From: Aselliscus stoliczkanus
Lineage: Eukaryota; Chordata; Mammalia; Chiroptera; Hipposideridae
DNA length: 64,000 nt
Assembly: GCA_033961575.1 (NCBI GenBank)
Contig: CM066729.1
Coordinates: 97,095,001 to 97,159,000 of the forward strand
Reading direction: 5' to 3'
Shown here in pieces: positions 22,143 through 34,234 of the stretch. Made by a program: the position numbers and the translations under genes. Each line of letters begins with the position of its first letter. Position 1 is the stretch's first letter. The notes below the pieces were generated by a model, which was not told the origin of the DNA, did no database searches, and saw nothing but the letters and a program-made list of their open reading frames with translations.

Positions 22143-23069
22143 TCTGGGAGAGACGGTGGAGGGAAGAAGGAAGGGTAAGAAAGACCACTCAGGAAACATC
22201 AAGAATATCAAAATGTTATATTGGAGGAAAGGTGGCATTTGGTTCAGATCGGCCTGTGTTTGAACAATATCTCTGCTTTGTATTAGTTGTGTTACCTTGG
22301 TCAAAAAATGGCTTTCTCCCTTTGTCAGTTTACCCATCAGAGAGAATGTCAGAATTAGCTTGTATAGTTTCTGTATTATTGTCTCATTTCTGTACTATAA
22401 TACAGACACTGAGAGGATTCTGTATTGAAAACTATTCTCACTAACATTGATAATAATGTTATTATTATCTATAAATGGTTGCTACTGACCGAGTCTGCAC
22501 CATATCGTCATGGTAGGTCAGTAATTAACTACAGGTGCCACTGAGGGAAACAGACATGTAAGGATGAGGTCCTGTGAGACATGCTAATAGGTGTCATTGT
22601 CAGATATTCATTAGAGCCCAGAAAAACAGCTGTAGGTCATGGAAAATTTCACAGAAGACGTAAAATAAGAAGATACGAGCCTGTTTAAAAAGTTAACATT
22701 TATTAAGCACCTACTGTGAGCTTGGCACCTTTGTTTTAGGAATTTTAACTACGTGAAAAGGTGTGAGTGGGAAAGAAAATCTCTGGCTTATGCCAAGAGT
22801 CAGAGCTATGATGACGATAATGAGGAGTATGAGGACCTGTTTACTTTGATAGAAAGGAAAAGTACATTTTAAGGGATTTTTGAAGATGAGACCAGAAAGA
22901 GATTTAAAGTTCAAATCTTGAGGAACCTTTTTATACTCTTAAGAACCTTTAAATGTAAAACTTTGATCAGTAGGGAGCCATCGGGAGAGTTTAAACAGGA
23001 GAGTAACTCAATAAGAGCATTTTTTTAAAATTGTAATTAAATGTGGTAGATCAAACTGTTTTATTTTTA
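22143..23069. other. Unique DNA with a short MIR-like piece
   Basis: Only 22690-22735 (CATTTATTAAGCACCTACTG, reversed MIR-like) is recognised. No exon seen. Confidence 0.4.
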
Positions 23070-23530
23070 AATTATTAATTCAACAAATATTTATTTAACA
23101 CCAACTATTATGTGGTAGTCTTGTAAGGTCGGAGGAGACATTATGAATGAAGGCAATCTTGTTATCTTCTTTTTTGTGTGTGTGGAGGAAAAGTAATAAA
23201 ACCCAATTGTACATCTAATATTCTAATTACAAAAAGTTGTCATTATGATAGAAGAAGGAAAAAATTGGAGGTGCTCCACAATATTATCGATACATAAAAG
23301 AGTAAGCTGGACATACTGAATGTTTATTGATAAATTAATAAATTAATGAAAGGAACAGTTTACAGAAAAAAATTCAGCAGAGGCCTCATTATAGATGGGG
23401 AAACAGAAAAACTGGGTAATGATGGAAATGATGGAAGAAGGAGAGGAAGAGACAAAAATGACCCCAAAATTCATTGTTGGACGATGGGCCAATGGTGCCA
23501 TCATTGATGAAATTGGCAGACATAGAGTGC
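23070..23530 (-). mobile_element. L2 LINE fragment, antisense
   Basis: AACAAATATTTATTTAACACC, then a gap, then GCAGAGGCCTC, then GACAAAAATGACCCCAAAAT and CAATGGTGCCATCATTGATG match the reversed L2 3' region in order. Strongly diverged. Confidence 0.42.
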
Positions 23531-23714
23531 TACATTGTAATTTGATTTAATGTGTATTTATTGCTGGATGTTTTACAATATTTAATTTAAAAATAAAAGT
23601 AGAAAAATACATAAGCATAATAGTAAACTTTCATTTTGTTTTAAAACAAGTATTTGCTTTGTTTTTTGCTGGACTTAAGTTCAAAATGAATTGTGATGCT
23701 CTTTAAATGTATTA

Positions 23715-23835
23715 TTCATATATATGCACATATATGTGTATATATGAATATCTTATCATATACATATGTGCATGATTTGCTATATGCATATGTGTATATA
23801 TGCATTATTTGCTATTGTCCCTTATATACATATTA
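23715..23835. repeat. AT-rich alternating purine-pyrimidine tract
   Basis: Imperfect repeats of ATATATGCACATATATG and GTGCATGATTTGCTATATGC type, with many self-complementary stretches. Confidence 0.6.
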
Positions 23836-24189
23836 ACACTAGTCAAATTTTTCTGAACAGTTAACCAAATAAATATTGACACCCATAAGATTAATAATTG
23901 CAACCAAACTATGGAGTAAATAGCTATTAAAATATCTGTTATGTATAATTTATGTTCTTAATGTAGTTGTGTTTCTCAGACTTTCCCCTTATATTCCTTT
24001 ATTGACATACACACATTTAAATTTTTTTTTTAATATTACGTGTCACTTGACAAGGTGGTGGTGACCATGGTTTTTTTTATATATTTGTGTTTGTGGGTAT
24101 TAAATGGGATTGGAAATCCCATTGATAGAAGTGTCAAGTCTTGAATGAGAACACATACTTGAAGGAAAAGTGAAATGCACTCCTTAATT
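23836..24189. other. Unique DNA, nothing recognised
   Basis: No exon or repeat recognised. Confidence 0.4.
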
Positions 24190-24720
24190 TCTAAAGAATA
24201 TCACTCAGTTGAAGATGAGATCTTAGTAACTAGAGAATTGCCAGCTGTACTCCATTCCATGGCTCTTTATTAGTCCTGGCCTACTAATGTGAGGCTCTAT
24301 CTAATTGTTTATGTAGATGGAAACAAAATAACCAGCACAGGCAGCTCTAGACACTCAGTGAAGAAACTCCTAATTGTAATCCAGCTGTAAAGCCCAGGAC
24401 TACTCTGCTTTGATAATATGGTCTTTGTGATGAAAATGGCTTGAAAAACCCCATGTGCCACACTATTCGCCTAATTAAGCCATCAGAATGCATTGCAACA
24501 GTGTGCCTCATATGGAATGGTCTAAGTAATTTTTGCTCTATTGCTCGGTTAATAGAAAGAGGTGCTATTCTAGATTATGACTGATAGAGGCTATATGGCA
24601 CAGCTGTTGTAATTGTGCCTGAGGGTAGAGAAAGCCTTTCGTAAAAAATTATCAATTTGCCTGAGACACTGTCATCTCCTTATTCAACCAGTTTTTTCTG
24701 GATTGCCTAGTGTGCATTCA
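24190..24720. promoter_or_regulatory. Candidate conserved non-coding (regulatory) element
   Basis: This stretch has no recognised repeat, a more balanced base composition than its surroundings, and stops in all frames. It holds homeodomain-type cores (CCTAATTAAGCC near 24471), an E-box CATATG (near 24510) and several CAGCTG-like sites (CAGCTGTACTCC, CCAGCTGTAAAG, CACAGCTGTTG). That combination is typical of developmental enhancers, but conservation cannot be tested here, so this is a guess from texture. Confidence 0.25.
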
Positions 24721-27059
24721 TTTATTCTTTACGTGCAGCTTTCCTCTCTCCACATGCCTGTGTCCTTTGGTGTATAAACAGACACAGCCTCTGATATGTT
24801 TTCATGGCAGGATTGCTTTGAAAATGATTTCCATTATTGATTCAATAATTAATAAATGAAATGGGTATTTTGGACTATTAAAATACAAAGAATTTATAAG
24901 TAATTCAGCATACAATGTTCAATGCATATAGACCTTGCAAGTCTAAAAACTGACCTTCTCCCTCAAAAAAGAATATACTGTGTAAATTTTGAAAGAAGAA
25001 ATGGCATTATATAGGAAATGAGTGTCACAATGTACATATATACGTGTATATGTATATACAAATGTACAATACTTATATATAAAGTTATGCATACATCTAA
25101 ACATAGGTGTGTACAGAAATCAGTATTTGTGTTTATTATTATAATTTGTTCACATAACCTTGGTTATGAAATAACTTTTTATGTTCTTAAAAGATCAGAT
25201 TTATCATCACAAGACATTTATTCCATCCGTGTTGATAGTCGTTCTCTAAATACTAGGGTGATGTAGCTATACAAATGACTATATTTCTTGTTTATGAAAA
25301 GAGTTCTGTAGAAATATTTAGTTTCTCATTTTTCAATCTAAATGGTCATCACCTTTATTTTAATGTTTACCCTGTATAGGTTCATAGCTTGACATGGAAT
25401 TCAATTAAGGGCATACGACTAGCATAACTATTACTATAAGTTGGAGGCAGCATCTCAGCATCCTATGTGGACTGTCTTGTTTATGGCATGTCATTGCTCA
25501 TTAGGTCTTTACAACCTTGTATCTTCAATAACTTCTCTTTTCAATTGCACAATTATATTTTTTTCTTGGATTTTTATTTTCTAATACAACAAGAAAATTG
25601 TGTTTTTTAGGTAGTCTTACTTCTCTTTAACAATTTATAGCTAATTTCATGTTTTTTAAATAAACTGAATTTGACCAAATATAAAGTGACCATGATTGTA
25701 GTGAAAGACAACATATGTATGGCCAAGGAAAATAATAACTACCAATTAAGACAAGAAGAATGACTGTAGGGTAGTTCTGTGTGATGCATTAATCAGACCA
25801 ACATTTAATGATTTGGTTTCTTTCATCCCTGCTGAAGGAGCAGACAATTTACCTTGCATCTAGCATGGTGGGTAGCAAACAATGATTTTGAAATTTATCA
25901 AGAAGTAGAAACCTTCTTCTATCCATGTCTGCTTTTCCTGAGTAGCTTAATTTTTGCTTCACAAAAAAATACAGATCTGTAGCCATACCTTCCACAATAA
26001 ATATTTCCTTCAATAATATCCAATCTATACCAAAATTTTGTTTCAAAGCCTCAAATAATAATATTTCCTGATAATAGAATTATAGTGGCATCATGGAAGA
26101 CATTTTAAATGACAATTAACCTCAACTTGTGTATCCCTGTAATGCAGATAACTTGACTGAAATGACAACAATATGCACAGTTATGACCAAGTAATCACAT
26201 CACAGTCAATGACAATCACATTAAAACTGCAATCTGGCTAATAGCAATTGTGAGATGCCATCAACTGTAAAAATGTAGAGTTAGAATATGAGGAAAAAAG
26301 TGTTTTGAATCAATGAAATTTGATACATGGAGGGAAACTGAGCCTGACATATTTCTTGTGTTTCCTTGAGCCTTATATTTTACATACAGGCACAACTATT
26401 CACTGGCAACCTACTCTTCTTAATAGATCACTATTTTAAAGACACACACTGGGTGAATATAAAAAATAGATGTAGTAAAAATACAAACATGATTACAATT
26501 TATCCATTTAAAGACTCATTTTTTTCTTGCAGTTGGAGGCGTCTTTCTCAGACTTAGAAATCTGTTTGTCAGAAACCTGTCTATTTACCGTCAAGATAGT
26601 TGAAATTCCTAAGTGGTATACGCAGTCCTGAAATTATTATTGTATTTCTTTATTATTTGGCTATAGAGTTGTTTTTTTCATAGAACTTCCTAGGTAGAAA
26701 AAAGTAGCTTTCATAGATGCTGTGCTCTTTCCACAAGTTTTTCTCAGATTCTAAATAATGCCTATTGAATAACAAGAAATGACTTAATATTTTATTTTCA
26801 AAAGTATACTAAATCTTAATTATGTACAGAGAGGAGTAGTTGCTAAGTATTTACTAATTAAATGATGGATATAATAAAAATTGGCTAATATTTTTAGAAG
26901 GTAATTATACTCCTTAATCAACATGTAACTAATATATTGATTATATTCACTGAATCTGTTTGCCAATGAAGTAAAACTTATCTGATTGAATACAATTTTT
27001 GGCATTATTCTCTCATAAGTATAGTTTTATTGTATTTTTCTATCAAAGAACTTTTATGG
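24721..27059. other. Unique AT-rich DNA, nothing recognised
   Basis: No exon or interspersed repeat is recognised. A good acceptor-like site at about 26520-26533 is treated under rejected items. Confidence 0.45.
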
Positions 27060-27650
27060 TAAAACTAAGTTTCATTTTGTAGGAAACTACCAACCATTTT
27101 ATGTATCATTTTGGCTTCCCACAAGCAATGAATGAAAGTGCCTTTTGTGCCACATTCTTGTTGGCTGTTGGCTCTGTCAGTATTTTCCATTCCCATAATA
27201 GGTGTGCAGTGAACTGTTATTGTTGTTTTCATATCCAGTTCCCTAGAAATATATGATGTTGAGCATCTTTTCATATCCTTATTTTCCATTTGCATTTCTC
27301 CTTTGATGAGGAGTTGTGTTCAGATCTTTTACCCAGTTTTTAATTGGGTTGTTAGTTTTTTGTTGTTCAGTTTAAGACTTCTTGGGATATATTTGGATTT
27401 GAATCCTTTATCATATATATGTATATTTTTCCCCCTAAATATTTCATTTCAGTCTATCACTTGTCTATTCATTCTCTAATAGTGTCTTTTGCAGAGCAGA
27501 AATTTTTAATTTAAATGAAGTTTAACTTATCAAATACTTTTCTTTTATGGATCATGCTTTTGATGTATCTAAAAACTCATTACCAAACCCAATATCACCT
27601 AGATTTTTCTCGTAAGATCTTTTAAATATGTAACATCATCCTCATTACAT
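27060..27650 (-). mobile_element. Old LINE-1 ORF2 fragment, antisense
   Basis: On the minus strand MKRCSTSYISRELDMKTTIT (27280-27200) matches the ORF2 segment usually read [20 protein letters not shown], and the plus strand 27330-27360 contains CCAGTTTTTAATTGGGTTGT, the reverse of the NNPIKK segment. Further right, 27480-27600 fits the preceding ORF2 part. Numerous stops and gaps show an old copy. Confidence 0.65.
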
Positions 27651-28319
27651 AAGAAACTTTTAATATTTGGAATAATAGCCCCCTTGCATTGCCTTCAGCT
27701 TAAAGACAAGATATTGGAAAGAATATGTTTTGTAGCAGTGATATATTGAAATCAGAATCAAATGTGAAAATGGTAATATTAAAATCATTTTTTTGTGAAT
27801 GTTAACAATAGATTATTATTTACTTTGCATGATAATTAGAAATGATTATCTAACCACAACAGGAAATTTTGGCATCTTAAAATATTACATACAGCTGAAA
27901 ACAGGACAAATAAAATTAAGACAGAAGAGGGAGACCAAATATAATTTATGTTAAAAGGAAAGATAGTTGTTTAAGAAACCAGTAGCTTACTCGGGTTAAG
28001 AGGACCAGTTCAGAAGTGTGACTTGGGTTGAGCTAATTCATGTGAGTCAAGTGTGTGATGTGTTCTGGGTGTGCACAGAGCAGCTCCACACACTTTGGGA
28101 AGGTCTGAAAGTTGTTTATTGTGGTTTATTGAAGTTTCAGCCATAAGGTTTAGAATTAATCTATCAATTCACTTTCTTACTATTTATACCATGCTGCTTC
28201 TTTAAAGATGAGCTGCTTTTTTTTTCTATTCCATTTTTGTAAGCTTTAATCCAGTGTGTATAAGAATCTGGCATTTTAACAGATTTATTTATTTATATCA
28301 AATAAGCTGGACAATATTA
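27651..28319. other. Unique DNA, nothing recognised
   Basis: No exon or repeat recognised. Confidence 0.4.
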
Positions 28320-28555
28320 ATCCAAAACATTGGCTTTAGCATTAAACTAATTTAGGTTGTGTATGAAATGTGTGAACTTGGAAAGCTCACACAAGGGTTT
28401 TGTGGTTGTTTGCTTGTTTTGTTTTTTTAGAAGGAGATCATCTTTACTTTGTGGTGTAGTTGTGAAGATTATATAAAAACTATGAAGTATCTAATATAAT
28501 ACCTCATCTATAGAAGACACTCAATGAATAGTAGCCTCTATTATTTGAAAAACAT
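28320..28555 (+). mobile_element. MIR SINE, sense
   Basis: GTGTGAACTTGGAAAGCTCA, GTTGTGAAGATTATATAAAAAC and GACACTCAATGAATAGTAGC follow the 3' half of MIR (GTGTGACCTTGGGCAAG..., GCTCAATAAATG). Old and interrupted by a T-rich insertion. Confidence 0.42.
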
Positions 28556-29282
28556 GCACTGCTAGTGAGTTTTGGGGAATATGAAGGGGACAAGAAATAT
28601 GCCTATGAGTGAAAGTTATGAGGTAGTTTTGAGTCCAGATAAGAAAGTTCATGACTGAAACCAGGAATGTTTGGAAAGGAGGGTTGTTCCAGGTTCACGA
28701 AGGAGTTAGAAGAGAAAAGACCATTGCATAAATGAGATGGATTTTAATGTGGATAATGGATGTGAAGTTACCTTTTCAGAATAGTAAATCTTACACAGCG
28801 TTTTGAACCTCTCTCAGAAGTCTCAACTGACTATTCGATGAGTAATGTAAACACAGAATTTTACGAGCAGGAAATATTAAGCAGTATAGGAATGTTACAA
28901 TTTGCTATGACAACTGATGTGACACAACTTCACTATAACCAAAGCCAAAGAAAGGAACGCATATTTAACAGAATATGTAGGAATTTGCTTTGTAACTATT
29001 TAAAAGAGTTAAGTCACCACTGTTAGTTCTCAGTGACATAATGCTTCAGGGCAAACAAGGAATACATATGATAATTGTGAATGCTTTCAATAGACACTGT
29101 GACATATATGTAGGCAACAGTGGTGATTTTGTTATCATTACCGGATTGTTTAACATGATGACTAGCTTTCAAATATGTCACCAAAAATTTTTAGAGCATG
29201 CCATGAAATATGTCTTTTCTTAGGCATTTTGGTGATAGAAGCACTTTCATATTTTTGTACTTCTTTGTTTCTTTGCATTTTT

Positions 29283-29318
<36 letters not shown>

Positions 29319-30457
29319 GACTTACTGCAAAAATACACTTACTGCAAAAATACTTGAAAATCACTAGTCTAAAGAAACTCGGAAAGCAAACAGTAAAACG
29401 CGAAATATTGACTAGAATTTACCACAAAAAAGTTTAGTCAATTGTTGTCTGGCAGGTATATGTTTTGTTTTATCTTGTGTGTTTATTAATATGTGTCAGT
29501 TTATGTTCGTGTTTAGTCCATTGTGCCTTTGGGAAAAGTTCAATTATTGAAATAAAATGTGATTCAATCTCATGGTATATCTTAGTGCACTTTGATTTCA
29601 ACAGATGGAAGAAAAACTATTGTTTATGAAGAATGGCATTTTTTCACTTAAATTTATTATGTGGTAGACGTGGGGGCTAAGTTGATATAAAAGACACAGA
29701 TCTAACAACCCAAAATAAAATATTAATAGAAAGGAACAAAATGTGGCATTAGAGGATTTTTTATGTATATATGCAGTCTGATTAAATTAGATCATAAAAG
29801 GTAAAAGTAGAGATGGCTACAATAATGGTTTGATAGGTAGAACTGCTACTGACAATTAAATTTTTATGACACTATTAGTTATGAGAATTAGATAAATTAA
29901 TACAATTTAATTGAATGACTACTAACAAAAAGAATAAAATTAAAATTTAAGGTGAAAGTATGATTATGAATTAGAACAGTTGGCTAAAATTATTAGAGTA
30001 AACAAATTTCAACAAAAGTTGGAAACAAAAAGGGTGTAGTGTAATTCACAAAACACTGAAACAGATAGATTATAACATTGACAAATGGAATGTATGTAAA
30101 CGTATGAATAAATTGTAAAATTAGAATTCATGAAATCAGAGCGATCCATTCAGTTAAAACATAGAAAATGTTATATTAAAATCATGAAGCATTGATCCCA
30201 GAAATGTCTGACAGAGTCAGAAATGTGTCATTATCTTCTATGAATGCATTACATGAGAACCCAAGTCATGTGACAACAAAATTTTTGAGACCCGGTTGAA
30301 AATAACCACCCTAAAAAAAAAAAAAGAAAATTGAAAAGGTTTATCTATTATACACTTCTTTTAGTACAGGAGATCTTTGGACTAAGTGGAAACAAGCAAC
30401 CATGTTTGGTTTTCTCTGGATAGTCTCATTTTGGGCCTAGTGTGCCTTCATTATGTA
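28556..30457. other. Unique AT-rich DNA with a CA run
   Basis: A (CA)n run lies at about 29286-29316. Small open frames between 28838 and 29357 lack recognisable peptides. No interspersed repeat was identified. Confidence 0.45.
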
Positions 30458-30592
30458 TACACACACACACACACATATATATACATATATATGTGTGTAT
30501 ATATATATATATATGACATGTATTATATATATAAAATGCATTATATTATATATATACATATATATGTAATATATTACATTATATATATTCAC
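30458..30592. repeat. Compound CA/TA microsatellite
   Basis: A (CA)n run grades into long TATATA stretches with GTGTGT and ACATGT interruptions. It is strongly self-complementary. Confidence 0.9.
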
Positions 30593-31104
30593 AGTAGGTT
30601 CACCAAACAAAGCCAAATTTCATAGCATATTTGGAAAATATGTTCTTTATCTGGTCTTTATTCAATAGTGCTTGCTGTATGATATGTGTTTAATTATTAT
30701 ATCTTGGATTTTTGATTGATTAAAAGATATTTTGGCAATTATTTATTGGTGATTTAAGAATTTTAATGAGGCGACTAACAGATTATTTGGAGGCTCTTCA
30801 GGAATAAAAAAATAACTTTAAATGGAAGCTGAAAGCTAAATCTGATTCAATATGTTAGTAATTTGTCATGTTCTTTAAGACAGCAATAATTTCACATTTA
30901 TAATTTAATTAAGGAATTATTTTGTGGAATTTTTCCATAAGGATTTTTGGATGAGTAATCTACCTTTACTGTTACAGTGTTTAGCCAGTGGTAATTGAGG
31001 ATACATTTTATAAACAAATTTTAACACATTAATAATACATATAAAGAATGTAATATGTCTAGTTTACTGTGTCTCTAATTTCTGGGTAACAAATAATGGT
31101 TTTA
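30593..31104. other. Unique AT-rich DNA, nothing recognised
   Basis: No exon or repeat recognised. Confidence 0.4.
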
Positions 31105-31300
31105 TCATCAGTGGATACCATTCATTGAGCACTCCTTTGTTCTTGTCTGCACTGATTTCATTTAATCTTTGAAAAGTCTTTATGAAAGAAGATTTCTATT
31201 TAACAATTAGCATATTCAAGATCTGAACTCCCCTGAGATTGTCTGAATCTAAAACCCATGATGATATTACCTGTACCATGCCAGCCATTGTGCCACCTCA
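31105..31300 (-). mobile_element. MIR SINE, antisense
   Basis: CATTCATTGAGCACTCCTTTG, GATTTCATTTAATCTTTG, a decayed middle and GAACTCCCCTGAGATTGTCTG, then CATGATGATATTACCTGTACC trace the reversed MIR. Confidence 0.42.
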
Positions 31301-32170
31301 CTGTATGTAACAGGGTCTTCCTAAATGGGTCTGATATATCTGATTGCTGATAGAATACATGGTCTACACGGTACATTAGAAAAGGTGAAAGGTGAAAGCT
31401 TCCATAAAATAAATTCATCAGTCAGAGGAATAAAAAATCATGTTCCAAGATTTTAACCAAATTTTCTTGATTTGGGTTTTTCTTGCTTAAAAAAACCTAC
31501 TTTTGTGTTTCTAACTTTTACACTTTTGTTTACTGCTTCTTCCTTAGTTTGACAATAGGTATTATAATTGAGAATGTCATCTACAAGTGCCATAAGATAC
31601 TTTAGAATTGTTTTAACATTGCATTTTATTATTTCAGAATGCCATGCTTTTCCACTTTGATGACAAATCATAACTTAACTTTTTTAAAAAAGATAAACAT
31701 AGTTATAACTAATATTTTATAAAAGGATAATAGGTTTTTATTAGATACATTTTCATGTCTTAGTCATATATTTCCTTAGTCCTTTTTCAAAATTCAACCA
31801 TAGCAATATTAAGATATATATCATACAGTTATAACTTCACATTTCTAGAATTATATGTCATGAATATTTAGTTCATTATTTATAATTATATGAATCAAAT
31901 TAAGGTGTCTCATCTAATCAGAAAAGGGTTGTGTTATGGGTATATTAACATATACACACTGACAGACAGGTTTTTCATTGAATATAGAATATTTAATCTT
32001 TTGAGATATAACATCATTTCTAATAAAGCTTTTTAACATCTAAAAATGGGATATGACTCTTTTTGTAAATCATTTTCTCTTTCATCAAGAATGGCTTTAA
32101 AATGAGAGTAGCATGTTTCATATTACAATTTTACTTTCATGTTAAAATGTGTTTTTTTTAATTCTACCTA
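31301..32170. other. Unique AT-rich DNA, nothing recognised
   Basis: No exon or repeat recognised. Confidence 0.4.
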
Positions 32171-32293
32171 TTTTTGTGTGTTTTTTTTGTTTGTTTTTTT
32201 GAGGGCAGTGTCACTGACTCTCACATATGGGACTGAACCGGGGCCGCTGGCTTCCCAAGCCAGCGCTTAACCACAGTGCCACTCGGCTGTCCC
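32171..32293 (-). mobile_element. Lineage-specific SINE, short form
   Basis: A T-rich run, then GAGGGCAGTGTCACTGACTC, GGGACTGAACCGGGGCCGC and the end CTCGGCTGTCCC. Flanks CTACCTATTTTT and CCACCTATTTTT are a likely target-site duplication. Confidence 0.87.
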
Positions 32294-34009
32294 CTAATGC
32301 CACCTATTTTTTTTCCTTGGTCTGAAAACTTGTATTAAGTCATTTAATCTCTGGTAGAAATATTAAAGGCTCAGGAAAACTACGTTACATTTGGAAAGCC
32401 TAGAAAAAAATACTCTCTATGGTTTTCTAGAATATTCAACGATTGTCTGCAGATATCATAGTGTTTTTACTAGAAGTACATTAAATAGATTTTCCTTTCC
32501 CTGAGCATTAATGACTGAGCATATATCACATAGACATGTGTATTAATTTTAATTGAAAACAGTCTACTGTGTAATGAACCAATTTAAACTTAAATTTGCA
32601 CTTAATCAAAACAGGTAGGGAGATTTATATCACTTTATTTTCTGAAAACTAAATGCCATTCTTTTAATTTTCACAAATGAAGAAATAGTAATATATTTTA
32701 AAATAAACCTTTCCTTTTATTTTCACATTAAAAAAACCATTTCTTTTATAAATTTGCGAGTTGAATTTGAATCAAACTGGTGTATTTAAAATTTGAATTT
32801 GTTAGCTTTGTTTTCCCCTGTGAGTTCAAAAATTTTTTAAATACTTTTAACTTCCTACATGTGTTATCAAAGACTGACAATATATTTAATATTATTTTTA
32901 TAGGGTATGGCCCCCAAATAACTTATTACATGATTTGAGCTCAATACTATATTTTATTTCAATGTCTGACTTGGGTTTCATCTGGAGCCTTAGATGTGCA
33001 ATAGTTTTGCCCTGGAATTACTTTTGGCCTTTGGAAGGTCACTGGTTTACAAGTTATTGCCTCTCATAAATTGATCTAATCTTCTGAATAATGGCTGGAC
33101 ATGCTGATGATCAATATTTTATTGCTTCTATGTCCTAAAACACACCATGAATTATAGTCAGAATTGTTATCTCCCAGGAATTCAGACATAACAGCAATAT
33201 ACATGTGATATTATCCTCAGATTGTGGTACTGTTTATGAAACAAGACCCTGCATGAATGATTTTATTTCAGCACCCTAGTAATTTGCTGTTATTTATAGC
33301 TAGAAATGCCACTGACAGTTATCCTATTCAAAGCTAGATAAATAACTCATTATTTTTTTACTCTGTAATAATCAAGTCTAAATTTCCCTTTGAATCAAAT
33401 TATGCTAAAGATGAATCACTTTATTATATTTTCAAAGGATAATGTTAATTAAATATACTTTAATTTTAGAATAAATGGTACAAACTAATACTAATCATTT
33501 ATATTAAGTACTATCATAAATTAATATAAAACAACTTTTGATTCTGACTATGATTATTTTATTTATTATGTAGTCATATTTCCTTAGTCAAAAACAGGGT
33601 GTCATGTATAGTCTGTGCATTTTGTCATTCTACTCTAAAATTTCAATGATTTATTTTCACCATTTTCATAATATTTTAATTTACTTTTGTAAGATTGTTT
33701 CCCTTATTTTTCTTTAGTTTTATACACACATGCTCAGATCTCTCTTGGCCATATTCCTTTGTCCATGCTTCACTTGTCAGTTCCAACATTTGCTTTTTAG
33801 AGGTGTCTTATAGTATTATAACAATCAATATTTGAGTGTGTGAATGCTTCTAGTAATCCTGTTTGTTAACATCATAAATGATCGAAAAATGGAAACTTTC
33901 TTTCCTGGGAGATTAAGCATGGGCGTAACAATAACTGCAATCAGAAATTAGTTTTTGTTTATTATAATTCTACTTCTATGATCTTAAATTTTAATCAGTT
34001 TCCCCATCA
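32294..34009. other. Unique AT-rich DNA, nothing recognised
   Basis: No exon or repeat is recognised. Confidence 0.4.
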
Positions 34010-34042
34010 GACACACACACACATACACACACACATACACAC
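34010..34042. repeat. (CA)n microsatellite, interrupted
   Basis: ACACAC runs broken twice by CATACAC. Confidence 0.9.
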
Positions 34043-34162
34043 TTCAGTTATTCATTTTCCTGGAGGTAATAGGGAATTGCTCATCTGTTTAAACCATGAA
34101 TCTAGTTGTGCAGTCACGCAGTTGAGGTGTGTGCATGCCATCATTTTTGACTTCTTCCTTAG

Positions 34163-34234
34163 CTTTCAACTTACCTCAGAAAAATCTGGTAAACTAACAT
34201 TTCAGGAAGTGTCTATGCACTTAAGATTGCTCGG
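34163..34234 (+). CDS. Weak candidate internal exon
   Basis: The acceptor tract TTTTTGACTTCTTCCTTAG precedes and the donor GTGAGTT follows a 72-nt interval. Only the frame starting at its second base is open; it reads FQLTSEKSGKLTFQEVSMHL then RLL, leaving two bases. The single first base (C) would complete the AG left by the probable exon at 16402-16538, giving serine, so the two are phase-compatible. The open frame extends upstream beyond the acceptor, so it is not delimited as sharply as the first exon. The peptide is not recognised; the SGKLTFQE stretch vaguely recalls an EF-hand loop exit, but this is not evidence of one. A chance splice-like pair is a real possibility. Confidence 0.35.

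Noticed and set aside
21826..22337. Long minus-strand open frames rich in LPSFLPSF
   Set aside because: They are translations of the GGAA microsatellite and the adjacent SINE.
26520..26640. Good acceptor TTTTTTCTTGCAG followed by 32 open codons
   Set aside because: There is no donor, the frame ends in TGA, and its phase does not follow the exon at 16402-16538.
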